NCBI GenBank assembly: GCA_033850885.1
Contig: JAWWPG010000020.1
Location: 115,578 to 179,577, forward strand
DNA: 64,000 nt
Origin: JAWWPG01 sp033850885
GTDB taxonomy: Bacteria > Actinomycetota > Actinomycetes > Propionibacteriales > Nocardioidaceae
Direction of reading: 5' to 3'
Program-made: the position numbers and the translations under genes
Part shown: piece after piece, positions 16,765 through 25,428 of the stretch
How positions within the stretch are numbered: position 1 is the first letter of the stretch
How the letters are laid out: every line of letters begins with the position of its first letter
The notes under the pieces: model-generated
Databases searched by the model: none
Seen by the model: only the letters and a program-made list of their open reading frames with translations
Told to the model about the DNA's origin: nothing

Positions 16765-19242
16765 GTGGTCGGGCTGGTCCTGGCGTCCTGGCGTCAGCAC
16801 GGACGTCATTACCTGGCTACGTTCCTGGCGATATTCCTCGGCGTCGGGTTCTGCGCGGCAACGCTGTCCCTGACATCGGCCGCCCGCCGCGGCGCGGGTG
16901 ACGCCGTCGCCATCCGGTACAGCAAGGCAGATGTCGTGGCCTTCGCCGGGGACCAGCCCACCGCCGGGATGGTTCTGCGAATCAGCGCTCTGCCCGACGT
17001 GACGGCGGTGGCAGTCGTCGACACCGGCGTGCTCCACGTGACCTGGCCCGGCAGTCATGTCGCGGGCCCCGAAAACGTCTCCGAGATCCCTTCGTCAGAT
17101 GGGCTCAGGTGGCAGCAACTCGCTGCTGGAGTGTTTCCGTCCAGCCCGACCCAGGTCGTTGTCGATGCCGACCTCGCCGCGGCCAAGGGCGTGGTGGTGG
17201 GGTCGACACTCCGGCTGGATGCTGGCGCCCCCGCCCAGACGGTGACCGTTGTTGGGCTCGTGAGGTCAGCCAAAGGGGTCGAAGGGGTCAGCCCGATCTT
17301 CGGCCAGGCAGGAAGTCTCGCTCGGTGGCGCGCCGCAGCCCCGGAGCACGAGATCGACGTAGCGGGCTCAGCCGGGGTCGCGCAGACAGCCCTTGCGCAA
17401 GAGGTGCAGCGCATCGTCCCGTCGCTGACCGTGTCGACGACTGACAGCCTACGGACGGAAGCGGTCAGCAGCCTCAGCAACCGTGTTGACGTGTTGGGGA
17501 GGTTCCTCCAAGGGTTCGCCGTGGTGGCGCTGCTCGTTGCCGGACTGGTCATCGCCAACACGTTCAGGATCGTGATGGCCCAACGCACCCGGGAGTTTGC
17601 GCTGTTGCGATGCGTCGGGGCGGAGCGGTGGCAGGTCTTCATGATGGCGGTGGGCGAGGCGCTCCTGCTCGGTGTGCTCGCCGGAGTGGCCGGTACGGCG
17701 TCCGGAATCGCCTTGGCCGCAATGCTCGTCGAGACGCTGAACCACACGGCCATCGCGGTGCCATTGACCCTCGTCGCCCCTGCCCTCGGAACGCTCCTGT
17801 TCCCCCTTGCCGGCGGAGTCGCGGTAACGGTGGCCGCGGTGCTGGCGCCAGCCTCGTCAGCGGCCAGGTCTGCACCGCTGACGGCGTTGCGTCCTGGCTC
17901 CGAGGCGAGCCTGGTGAGCCGCGGCAGACTTCTGCAGCTGTGCTGCGGAGCCCTTCTCGGCGTGACGGGCTCTGCTCTCCTCGCGCTGGCGATGGCGACT
18001 GGGCGGTTGGCGCCCGGCCTCTTGGGAGGGCTGGTCTCCTTCATCGGGGTGCTGGCCCTGACACCCGCCGCCGTGCCGCTGGCGATTCGCCTTGCCGGTG
18101 AGGCGAGACGCCTGCTGCCGAGGCGTTGGCAAGGCGGCGTACCGGTTGAGCTCTCCGTGCTCAACGCCGTCCGCAACCCGCGGCGTACGGCAGCAACAGC
18201 AGCCGCCCTGCTGGTCGGGGTCACGCTGATCTCGATGATGTCGGTCGGCGCAGCGTCGGTCTCGAAGACGGAGTCACAGGCCCTCGACCGGGTCACCCCG
18301 GTGGACCTGACCGTGTCCGGAGGGCCCATTCCGGCCGGGCTCGTCGAACGAGCGCGCAAGGTCGACGGTGTGCAGCAGATCGCTGCAGCACAAGGGGAAA
18401 CGGTCCGCGCCGGTTCATCGGCGGTCGACGTCGCGACGCTCAGACCAGCAGCCACCGCGGCGGTGGTCCGGGACGTCGCTCTCCGCGGCGACCTCGCGGA
18501 CCCGTCCATGGTCGTCGTTCCGGTCTCGGCACAGGCACTCGTCCCGGGGGGCGGGTTGCGGCCCTTCAGGATCCAAGCCGGCGCTGTCAGCCTCCGCCTG
18601 CACCCGGTCCTCAGCAGCATCACCTCGGGTCCGCTGCTTGTCTCCCCGGCGGCGCTGAACCGGCTCAGGGGTCGCCTCCACACCACGGCGCTCTACGTCA
18701 AGGTGTCCGACGGCGCGGACCCGCGGGCCGTGGTGTCCGGCTTGCAGGACGCCATCGGTGCCGTCTCCCCGCACTCGCGGCTCTCCATCGACGGCGGGTA
18801 TGCCGAGCGGTCGACGTACGACGAGACGATCTCCGTGCTGCTACTGATCTCCACCGGGCTACTCGGCGTCGCGGTGCTGATCGCCCTCGTGGGAGTCGGG
18901 AACACGTTGAGCCTGTCGGTTCTCGAGCGGTCCCGCGAGCACGGCCTGCTGCGGGCACTGGGCCTCACGCGGACGCAGCTGCGTCTGCTGCTCGCGAACG
19001 AAGCGGTGCTGATCGCCGGCGCGGCCGCCGTGCTGGGCGCTGCGCTCGGCGTCGGCTACGGCTGGGCCGGGACGTTGACGCTGCTGCACGGCACCACCAA
19101 CCACGCACCGGCTCTCGTGTTGCCACTCGCCAGGCTGGGGCTGATCGTCTCGGTCGCGGTCGGAGCCGGGGTGCTGGCATCGGTCCTGCCGGCCCGGCGA
19201 GCCCTCAGAGTGTCACCCGTCGCGGCCCTCGCCGAGGAGTGA
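16765..19242 (+). CDS. FtsX-like ABC exporter permease (duplicated domain)
   Basis: An 825-residue permease with two FtsX units, about ten helices in all. Helix 1 is at residues about 13-33; two large extracytoplasmic domains follow (about 40-245 and 490-675); FtsX cores lie near residues 250-400 and 690-820. FtsX signatures are REFALLRCVGAERWQV in the first unit and REHGLLRALGLTRTQLRLLL in the second. GTG 16765 lies 4 bases after the ATPase stop. Its size fits actinobacterial peptide or glycolipid exporters controlled by two-component systems; the substrate is unknown. Confidence 0.9.
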   Translation: MVGLVLASWRQHGRHYLATFLAIFLGVGFCAATLSLTSAARRGAGDAVAIRYSKADVVAFAGDQPTAGMVLRISALPDVTAVAVVDTGVLHVTWPGSHVAGPENVSEIPSSDGLRWQQLAAGVFPSSPTQVVVDADLAAAKGVVVGSTLRLDAGAPAQTVTVVGLVRSAKGVEGVSPIFGQAGSLARWRAAAPEHEIDVAGSAGVAQTALAQEVQRIVPSLTVSTTDSLRTEAVSSLSNRVDVLGRFLQGFAVVALLVAGLVIANTFRIVMAQRTREFALLRCVGAERWQVFMMAVGEALLLGVLAGVAGTASGIALAAMLVETLNHTAIAVPLTLVAPALGTLLFPLAGGVAVTVAAVLAPASSAARSAPLTALRPGSEASLVSRGRLLQLCCGALLGVTGSALLALAMATGRLAPGLLGGLVSFIGVLALTPAAVPLAIRLAGEARRLLPRRWQGGVPVELSVLNAVRNPRRTAATAAALLVGVTLISMMSVGAASVSKTESQALDRVTPVDLTVSGGPIPAGLVERARKVDGVQQIAAAQGETVRAGSSAVDVATLRPAATAAVVRDVALRGDLADPSMVVVPVSAQALVPGGGLRPFRIQAGAVSLRLHPVLSSITSGPLLVSPAALNRLRGRLHTTALYVKVSDGADPRAVVSGLQDAIGAVSPHSRLSIDGGYAERSTYDETISVLLLISTGLLGVAVLIALVGVGNTLSLSVLERSREHGLLRALGLTRTQLRLLLANEAVLIAGAAAVLGAALGVGYGWAGTLTLLHGTTNHAPALVLPLARLGLIVSVAVGAGVLASVLPARRALRVSPVAALAEE

Positions 19243-19313
19243 CCCGGGCGGCATTGCCGAGGTCGGTCGACTGTGGCCGGAACGGGCATGGTTCCGTTTC
19301 GCCAGCCACTCTC

Positions 19314-19332
19314 CCATGTATGAAGTTGCCAT
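19314..19332. promoter_or_regulatory. putative ARG box (ArgR operator)
   Basis: CCATGTATGAAGTTGCCAT lies 59 bases before the argC start and resembles the Streptomyces ARG box as I remember it (CCATGCATG...half-sites). A second related segment, ACATGCAGAATTGG, follows about 13 bases later; tandem boxes are usual for ArgR. The whole 19243-19391 gap is less GC-rich than its surroundings, as expected of a promoter. Confidence 0.4.
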
Positions 19333-19391
19333 CCCCCGCAAGAACATGCAGAATTGGCCGGTCCGGTTGTTCGAGCGAAGGTGTGTCACTC

Positions 19392-20420
19392 GTGGTGAGG
19401 GTTGCGGTCGCCGGTGCCAGCGGGTACGTCGGAGGTGAGCTCCTCCGCCTGCTCAGCGGGCACCCGTCCATCGAGATCGGAGCGCTGACGGCAGGAGACA
19501 GCGCAGGCTCCCCGCTGGGCGAGCACCACCCTCACCTGGCACCGCTTGCCGACCGCGTGCTTCTGGAGACCTCGCCGGAGACCCTCGCCGGTCACGACGC
19601 CGTCTTTCTCGCTCTCCCGCACGGCCGCTCGGCGGCCCTGGCCACGAGCCTGGACGAGGCCGTGGTGGTCGTCGACTGCGGGGCAGACCACCGGCTCGTC
19701 GACGCAGCGGACTGGGAGCGGTTCTATGGCACGCCGCATGCGGACTCCTGGACCTACGGGCTCCCCGAGCTCGCGGGCCAGCGCGGGGCGCTCGCCGGCG
19801 CAACCCGGATCGCGGTACCGGGATGCTTCCCAACGGCCGTGACGCTGGCCATGGCCCCAGTCGTCGCACAGGGCCTGGTCGAGACGGACGACGTCGTCAT
19901 CGTGGCCGCCACCGGCACCTCCGGCGCGGGCAGGGTGCCTAAACCCCACCTGCTGGGCTCCGAGGTGATGGGCTCCACGACGGTGTACGGCGTCGGCGGC
20001 ACCCACCGTCATACCCCCGAGATCGAGCAGAGCCTCAGGTTGGCCGGCGCAGACAACGTCACGGTGTCCTTCACGCCCGTCCTGGTCCCGATGTCGCGCG
20101 GCATCGTCGCCACGTGTACGGGCGTCGCCGTCGACGGCGTCACCGCAGACGACCTGCGGGCCGCCTATGAGAAGGCAACCGCGGAGGAACCGTTCTGGTA
20201 CCTGCTCCCGACCGGCAGGTGGCCGCAGTCGCAGGCGGTTGCCGGATCGAACGCCGCACTCGTCCAGGTCGTCCTCGACCCACACGCGCACCGCGTCGTG
20301 TCCGTATGCGCGATCGACAACCTGACCAAGGGCACCGCCGGGAATGCGATCCAGTCGATGAACCTCGCACTCGGTCTGCCCGAAGGCGCGGGGCTGTCCG
20401 CGATCGGAGTCGCGCCATGA
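19392..20420 (+). CDS. argC: N-acetyl-gamma-glutamyl-phosphate reductase
   Basis: NADPH-dependent reduction of N-acetylglutamyl phosphate to the semialdehyde, third step of arginine synthesis. Rossmann motif VAVAGASGYVGGELLRLL lies at the N-terminus, and the catalytic Cys is in VPGCFPTA. C-terminal NLTKGTAGNAIQSMNLALG is characteristic. GTG 19392 gives 342 residues, the usual size, with GAAGG ten bases upstream; GTG 19383 and 19395 are alternatives. First gene of a seven-gene operon in which every junction is a 4-bp overlap. Confidence 0.95.
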   Translation: MVRVAVAGASGYVGGELLRLLSGHPSIEIGALTAGDSAGSPLGEHHPHLAPLADRVLLETSPETLAGHDAVFLALPHGRSAALATSLDEAVVVVDCGADHRLVDAADWERFYGTPHADSWTYGLPELAGQRGALAGATRIAVPGCFPTAVTLAMAPVVAQGLVETDDVVIVAATGTSGAGRVPKPHLLGSEVMGSTTVYGVGGTHRHTPEIEQSLRLAGADNVTVSFTPVLVPMSRGIVATCTGVAVDGVTADDLRAAYEKATAEEPFWYLLPTGRWPQSQAVAGSNAALVQVVLDPHAHRVVSVCAIDNLTKGTAGNAIQSMNLALGLPEGAGLSAIGVAP

Positions 20421-21568
20421 GCGTCACTGCTGCGCAGGGTTTCCGCGCCAGCGGGGTGTCCATCGGGTTGAAGCCGAGTCGGCGCCCGGACATGGCTCTG
20501 CTGGTCAACGACGGGCCGCTGGCGGTCGGCGCCGCCGTCTTCACCACGAACCGCTGCCGGGCGCACCCGGTGGCCTGGAGCCGGCAGGTCGTCTCCGACG
20601 GCGTCGTCCGCGCCGTCATCTCGAACTCCGGTGGCGCGAACTGCTACACCGGCCCTGACGGCTTCGCCAACGTGCATGCGACCGCCGAGCGGGTGGCGTC
20701 GCTGCTCGGCATCGGGGCCGGAGACGTCGCCGTCTGCTCCACCGGCCTGATCGGCCTGCTCAACCCGAAGGACCGCCTGCTCGCCGGGTGTGACCTGGCG
20801 TACGGCGACCTCAGCGTTACCGGCGGCCACGCCGCGGTCGAGGCCATCCGCACCACGGACACGGTCGCCAAGGAGGCAACAGTCGCGCGCGCCGGCTACA
20901 CGGTCGGGGGCATGGCCAAAGGGGCCGGGATGCTCGCGCCCGCCTTGGCGACGATGCTCGTCTACCTCACCACCGACGCCCATGTCGACGCCGCCACCGC
21001 CGACCGGGCGCTCCGGGCGGCCACCCGCGTCACGTTCGACCGGCTCGACTCCGACGGATGCATGTCCACCAACGACACGGTCCTCCTGCTGGCGAGCGGC
21101 GCTTCGGGAGTCGAGCCGGATGAGGCGGAGTTCCGCGACGCCGTCCGGGAGGTCTGCCACGACCTCGCCCAGCAGTTGCTGCATGACGCCGAGGGCGCCG
21201 AGCACGACATCGCGATCACCGTCCGCGGCGCCGCCGACGAGAGCGACGCCGTCGAGGTCGGCCGGGCCGTCGCGCGGAGCGCCTTGTTCAAGTGCGCGAT
21301 CTTCGGCAAGGACCCGAACTGGGGACGGGTCCTTGCCTCGGTCGGCACCACCGCGGCGGCGTTCGACCCGCTGGACCTCGACGTGGCGCTCAACGGCGTC
21401 TGGGTCTGCCGGGCGAGCGCGCCGGGCGAGCCGCCCGACCTCGTCGACCTCGGCCCGCGCGAGGTCGAGGTGACGATCGACCTCAAGGTCGGGGTGGCCC
21501 AGGCAACCGTCTGGACGAACGACCTGACCGACGCGTACGTGTACGAGAACTCGGCGTACTCGACATGA
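20417..21568 (+). CDS. argJ: bifunctional ornithine acetyltransferase/N-acetylglutamate synthase
   Basis: Recycles the acetyl group from N-acetylornithine to glutamate; bifunctional forms also use acetyl-CoA. 383 residues. The self-cleavage site is intact: KGAGMLAPALATMLVYLT, with the nucleophilic Thr of ATML. The oxyanion-hole Thr-Gly is in CSTGLIG. C-terminal GKDPNWGRVLASVG is conserved. ATG 20417 overlaps the argC stop. With ArgJ present, no ArgE/ArgA is needed for the cyclic pathway. Confidence 0.96.
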   Translation: MSVTAAQGFRASGVSIGLKPSRRPDMALLVNDGPLAVGAAVFTTNRCRAHPVAWSRQVVSDGVVRAVISNSGGANCYTGPDGFANVHATAERVASLLGIGAGDVAVCSTGLIGLLNPKDRLLAGCDLAYGDLSVTGGHAAVEAIRTTDTVAKEATVARAGYTVGGMAKGAGMLAPALATMLVYLTTDAHVDAATADRALRAATRVTFDRLDSDGCMSTNDTVLLLASGASGVEPDEAEFRDAVREVCHDLAQQLLHDAEGAEHDIAITVRGAADESDAVEVGRAVARSALFKCAIFGKDPNWGRVLASVGTTAAAFDPLDLDVALNGVWVCRASAPGEPPDLVDLGPREVEVTIDLKVGVAQATVWTNDLTDAYVYENSAYST

Positions 21569-22464
21569 CCCACCCGGCGGTAGCAGCCGACGTGGCCCTC
21601 GGGGCGGCGCTCGAGAAGGCGGAGACGCTGGCAGAGGCCCTGCCCTGGATGGCCCGGTTCCACGGCAAGACCGTCGTCGTCAAGTACGGCGGCAACGTCA
21701 TGGTCGACGACACCCTGCGCAGCGCCTTCGCCCAAGACATCGTGTTCCTGCGCTACGCGGGCGTCCGCGTGGTTGTCGTACACGGGGGAGGCCCGCAGAT
21801 CAGCAGCATGCTCGACCGGCTCGGCATCACGTCCACCTTCACCGGTGGGCTGCGGGTCACCAGCCCGGAGGCCATGGCCGTCGTCCGGATGGTGCTTGTC
21901 GGCCAGGTGGGCCGCGAGCTCGTCGGCGCGCTGAACCAGCACGGGCCTTTCGCGGTGGGCCTGTCCGGCGAGGACGCCGGCCTCTTCACCGTCGAGCGCA
22001 CCACGGCCGTCGTCGACGGGATGTCCCATGACATCGGGCTGGTCGGCGATGTCGTGAGCGTGCGACCGGAGGCGGTCCTGGACCTGATCGAGGCGGGCCG
22101 CATCCCCGTGGTCGCCACGGTCGCACCTGACGGCAACGGCCTGGTGCACAACGTCAACGCGGACACCGCTGCCGCTGTGCTGGCGACCGCGCTCGGCGCC
22201 GAGAAGCTCGTCGTTCTGACCAACGTGGCCGGGCTCTACCGCGACTACCCCGACAACCTCGACATTGTCACGAGCATCGACGCCGGCCAGTTGGCGTCGA
22301 TCCTGCCGACGTTGAGCGCCGGGATGATCCCCAAGATGGGCGCCTGCCTGCGGGCCGTCGAGAACGGCGTCCCGAACGCGAGCGTCATCGACGGCCGGAT
22401 CCCGCACTCCTTGCTGCTCGAGCTGCTCACCGACCAGGGCATCGGAACGATGGTGTGCCCGTGA
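21565..22464 (+). CDS. argB: acetylglutamate kinase
   Basis: Phosphorylates N-acetylglutamate, the usual feedback-controlled step. 299 residues. Motifs are VVKYGGNVMVD, VVVHGGGPQISSMLDRLG, FTGGLRVTS and the C-terminal GGMIPK-like SAGMIPKMGACL. The ~25-residue N-terminal helix before FHGKTVVVKYGG is the extension associated with hexameric, arginine-inhibited enzymes. ATG 21565 overlaps the argJ stop (ATGA). Confidence 0.96.
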   Translation: MTHPAVAADVALGAALEKAETLAEALPWMARFHGKTVVVKYGGNVMVDDTLRSAFAQDIVFLRYAGVRVVVVHGGGPQISSMLDRLGITSTFTGGLRVTSPEAMAVVRMVLVGQVGRELVGALNQHGPFAVGLSGEDAGLFTVERTTAVVDGMSHDIGLVGDVVSVRPEAVLDLIEAGRIPVVATVAPDGNGLVHNVNADTAAAVLATALGAEKLVVLTNVAGLYRDYPDNLDIVTSIDAGQLASILPTLSAGMIPKMGACLRAVENGVPNASVIDGRIPHSLLLELLTDQGIGTMVCP

Positions 22465-23648
22465 GTGACTTCGCCGGACGGTACGGCGCGTCCATGATGA
22501 ACGCCTTCGGCACGCCGCGTCGCGTGCTCGTCAGCGGCCAAGGCTGCTATGTGGTCGACGACAGAGGGCGGAGCTACCTCGACCTGCTCGGCGGGCTCGC
22601 TGTCAACGTCCTGGGGCATGCTCATCCGGCCGTCGTGGAGACGCTCACCAGGCAGGCCAACACGCTCGGGCACGTGTCCAACTTCTTCGCGACACCGCCC
22701 CAGATCGCCTTGGCGGAACGCCTGCTGGAGATCCTGGCCTGCGGCGAGGGAAGGGTGTTCCTCACGAACTCCGGCGCCGAGGCGAACGAGGCCGGCCTGA
22801 AGCTCACCCGGCTCACCGGCCGGACCACCGTCGTGGCAGCCGTTGGGGGGTTCCACGGTCGCACCATGGGTGCGCTCAGCCTGACGTCGAAGGCGGCGTA
22901 CCGGGAGCCCTTCCTTCCGCTTGTGCCTGGCGTCTGCTTCGTCCCGTACGGCGACCCGGACGCGCTTCGGGAAGCGGTGGACGGCCAGACGGCTGCGATC
23001 CTGCTCGAGCCGATCCAGGGCGAGGCGGGCGTGGTGGTCCCGCCCACCGGGTACCTGCAACAGGCGCGGCAGATCGCCGACGAGAACGGTGCCCTGCTCT
23101 GGCTCGACGAGATCCAGACCGGCGTCGGACGCACCGGCGCGTGGTTCGCGTTCCAGCACGAGGGGGTCCGTCCCGACATCGTGACCATGGCCAAGGGCCT
23201 CGGCGCGGGTTTCCCGATCGGCGCCTGTGTGGCCCTCGGGGGCACCACTCGGTCGTTCGGCCCCGGACAGCACGGGACGACATTCGGCGGAAACCCCTTG
23301 GCGGCGGCCGTGGCGCTGACCGTGCTCAACGTGATCGGGTCCGAGGGTCTGCTGGACCGCGCCAAGTCGAGCGGCGAGGAGCTGGCCGCGCTGCTCTCGG
23401 GCCTCCCCGGCGTCACCGGGGTGCGCGGCAAAGGCCTGCTGCTGGCGGCGGCGCTTGACGAGCCGGTGGCCTCCGCTGCAGCCGCTGCGGGGCTTGACCA
23501 CGGGGTCATCGTCAACGACGTCCAGCCGGACGCCGTACGTCTCGCGCCGCCTCTCGTGATCGGGCCGGCGGAGATCGCGGACGCCCGGGAACGGCTGGCT
23601 GCGGCCTGGCAAGGGCTGTCGGTCAGAAGCCCGGACGAGCGACCGTGA
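22461..23648 (+). CDS. argD: acetylornithine aminotransferase
   Basis: PLP-dependent class III aminotransferase making N-acetylornithine from the semialdehyde. 395 residues. The PLP Lys is in MAKGLGAGFPIGA; the phosphate-binding SGAEANEAGLKLTR and LDEIQTGVGRTG are clear. GTG 22461 overlaps the argB stop and is preferred over GTG 22455. In many actinobacteria argF follows directly; here the next gene is argR. Confidence 0.95.
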   Translation: MSDFAGRYGASMMNAFGTPRRVLVSGQGCYVVDDRGRSYLDLLGGLAVNVLGHAHPAVVETLTRQANTLGHVSNFFATPPQIALAERLLEILACGEGRVFLTNSGAEANEAGLKLTRLTGRTTVVAAVGGFHGRTMGALSLTSKAAYREPFLPLVPGVCFVPYGDPDALREAVDGQTAAILLEPIQGEAGVVVPPTGYLQQARQIADENGALLWLDEIQTGVGRTGAWFAFQHEGVRPDIVTMAKGLGAGFPIGACVALGGTTRSFGPGQHGTTFGGNPLAAAVALTVLNVIGSEGLLDRAKSSGEELAALLSGLPGVTGVRGKGLLLAAALDEPVASAAAAAGLDHGVIVNDVQPDAVRLAPPLVIGPAEIADARERLAAAWQGLSVRSPDERP

Positions 23649-24190
23649 GCACACTCGCCACCAAGGCGGCCCGGCAGCAGCGGATCGTCGACCTGCTCGG
23701 GAGGCATCCGGTGCGCTCCCAGACCGACCTGGCCGAGCTGTTGTCCAACGACGGCGTCGCCGTCACCCAGGCAACCCTTTCGCGCGACCTGGTCGAGCTG
23801 GACGCGGTCCGGGTCAGAGGGGCGGGCGGGGCACTCGTGTACGCCGTACCGGGTGAGGGTGGCGACCGGACGCCGCGCGCGGCCGCGCAGACGCCGGCCT
23901 CGGCGCACCGGCTGGCCCGGCTCTGCGCGGAGCTGCTCGTGAGCGCCGAGTCGTCGGCGAACCTCGTGGTGCTGCGGACGCCTCCGGGGGCGGCGCAGTT
24001 CCTCGCGTCGGCCCTCGACAAGGCGGGCCTTTCCAGCGTCCTCGGCACCATCGCGGGCGACGACAGCGTGCTGGTGATCACCAAGGACCCGGCCGGCGGC
24101 GACGCGCTGGCCGGAGAGCTTCTCGCCCTCGCCCGGAGCGGCGAACCAGCAGATGACGCAGATGACGCAGATGACAAGGAGCGGACGTGA
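23645..24190 (+). CDS. argR: arginine repressor
   Basis: Arginine-responsive hexameric repressor/activator of arg genes. N-terminal winged helix (residues about 7-70) contains SQTDLAELLSNDGVAVTQAT followed by LSRDLVELDAV. The C-terminal oligomerisation and arginine-binding domain ends with LGTIAGDDSVLVIT. 181 residues; the last ~20 are an acidic tail (DDADDADDKE) encoded by three exact 9-bp repeats at 24149-24175. It lies inside the operon it presumably controls, between argD and argG. GTGA overlaps occur at both ends. Confidence 0.95.
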   Translation: MSTLATKAARQQRIVDLLGRHPVRSQTDLAELLSNDGVAVTQATLSRDLVELDAVRVRGAGGALVYAVPGEGGDRTPRAAAQTPASAHRLARLCAELLVSAESSANLVVLRTPPGAAQFLASALDKAGLSSVLGTIAGDDSVLVITKDPAGGDALAGELLALARSGEPADDADDADDKERT

Positions 24191-25428
24191 CCATCGCGAC
24201 TGACAGGCCCGGATCGAACGACCGGATCGTGCTGGCGTACTCCGGGGGGCTCGACACCTCGGTCGCCATCGGGTGGCTCGGCAAGGAGACCGGATCGGAG
24301 GTCGTCGCCGTGGCCGTCGATGTCGGCCAGGGCGGCGAGGACATGAACACCGTGCGGGAGCGGGCCCTCAGCTGCGGCGCCGTCGAGGCGGTCGTGGTCG
24401 ACGCGAAGGACGAGTTCGCCGAGAGCTACTGCCTGCCGGCGCTGCGCGCCAACGTGCTCTACATGGACCGTTACCCACTCGTCTCGGCGCTCTCCCGCCC
24501 GTTGATCGCCAAGCACCTGGTGGCTGCGGCCCGCACGTTCGGGGCGTCGACGGTGAGCCACGGCTGTACGGGCAAGGGCAACGACCAGGTCCGGTTCGAG
24601 GTCGGGGTGAGCTCGCTCGCGCCGGACATCGACGTCATCGCCCCGGTCCGCGACTACGCGTGGACCAGGGAGAAGGCGATCGAGTACGCCGTCGACAACG
24701 ACCTCCCGATCGACGTGACCAAGCAGTCGCCGTACTCGATCGACCAGAACGTCTGGGGTCGCGCGGTCGAGACCGGCTTCCTCGAGGACATCTGGAACGC
24801 CCCGGTGGAGGACGTGTACTCGTACACCGCGGACCCGGGCGTGGCCAGGGAACCCGACGAAGTCGTCGTTTCCTTCGTCGACGGCGTGCCGGTGGCGATC
24901 GACGGCTTGCCCGTCTCGGTTCTCGAGGCGATCCAGCAGCTCAACGCGCGGGCGGGTGGCCAGGGCGTCGGCCGGCTCGACGTCGTCGAGGACCGGCTAG
25001 TCGGGATCAAGAGCCGCGAGGTCTACGAGGCGCCGGGGGCCATCGCGCTCATCACCGCGCATCAGGAGCTGGAGTCGGTGACGGTCGAGCGGGACCTGGC
25101 CCGGTTCAAGCGGACCGTCGACCAGCGATGGGCTGAGCTCGTGTACGACGGCCTGTGGTTCTCGCCCTTGAAGCGCAGCCTCGACGCCTTCATCGCGTCA
25201 TCGCAGGCCGGTGTCACCGGTGAGATCCGGATGACCCTGCACGCGGGTCGCGCGGTGCCGACGGGGCGCCGGAGCCCCACCAGCCTGTACGACTTCAACC
25301 TCGCGACGTACGACGAGGGTGACTCTTTCGACCAGTCGCTCGCCAAGGGGTTCGTCGAGCTCTGGGGGCTGCCCAGCCGGATCGCGGCCCGGCGCGACCA
25401 GACTGCCGGCGAGGCAGCAGGCAGGTGA
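24187..25428 (+). CDS. argG: argininosuccinate synthase
   Basis: ATP-dependent condensation of citrulline and aspartate. 413 residues. N-terminal PP-loop AYSGGLDTSVAIGWL; GCTGKGNDQVRFE is the citrulline/aspartate-binding segment; SPYSIDQNVWGRAVE is also typical. GTG 24187 overlaps the argR stop. The citrulline it needs must come from an ornithine carbamoyltransferase encoded elsewhere, because no argF is in this operon. Confidence 0.97.
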   Translation: MTIATDRPGSNDRIVLAYSGGLDTSVAIGWLGKETGSEVVAVAVDVGQGGEDMNTVRERALSCGAVEAVVVDAKDEFAESYCLPALRANVLYMDRYPLVSALSRPLIAKHLVAAARTFGASTVSHGCTGKGNDQVRFEVGVSSLAPDIDVIAPVRDYAWTREKAIEYAVDNDLPIDVTKQSPYSIDQNVWGRAVETGFLEDIWNAPVEDVYSYTADPGVAREPDEVVVSFVDGVPVAIDGLPVSVLEAIQQLNARAGGQGVGRLDVVEDRLVGIKSREVYEAPGAIALITAHQELESVTVERDLARFKRTVDQRWAELVYDGLWFSPLKRSLDAFIASSQAGVTGEIRMTLHAGRAVPTGRRSPTSLYDFNLATYDEGDSFDQSLAKGFVELWGLPSRIAARRDQTAGEAAGR

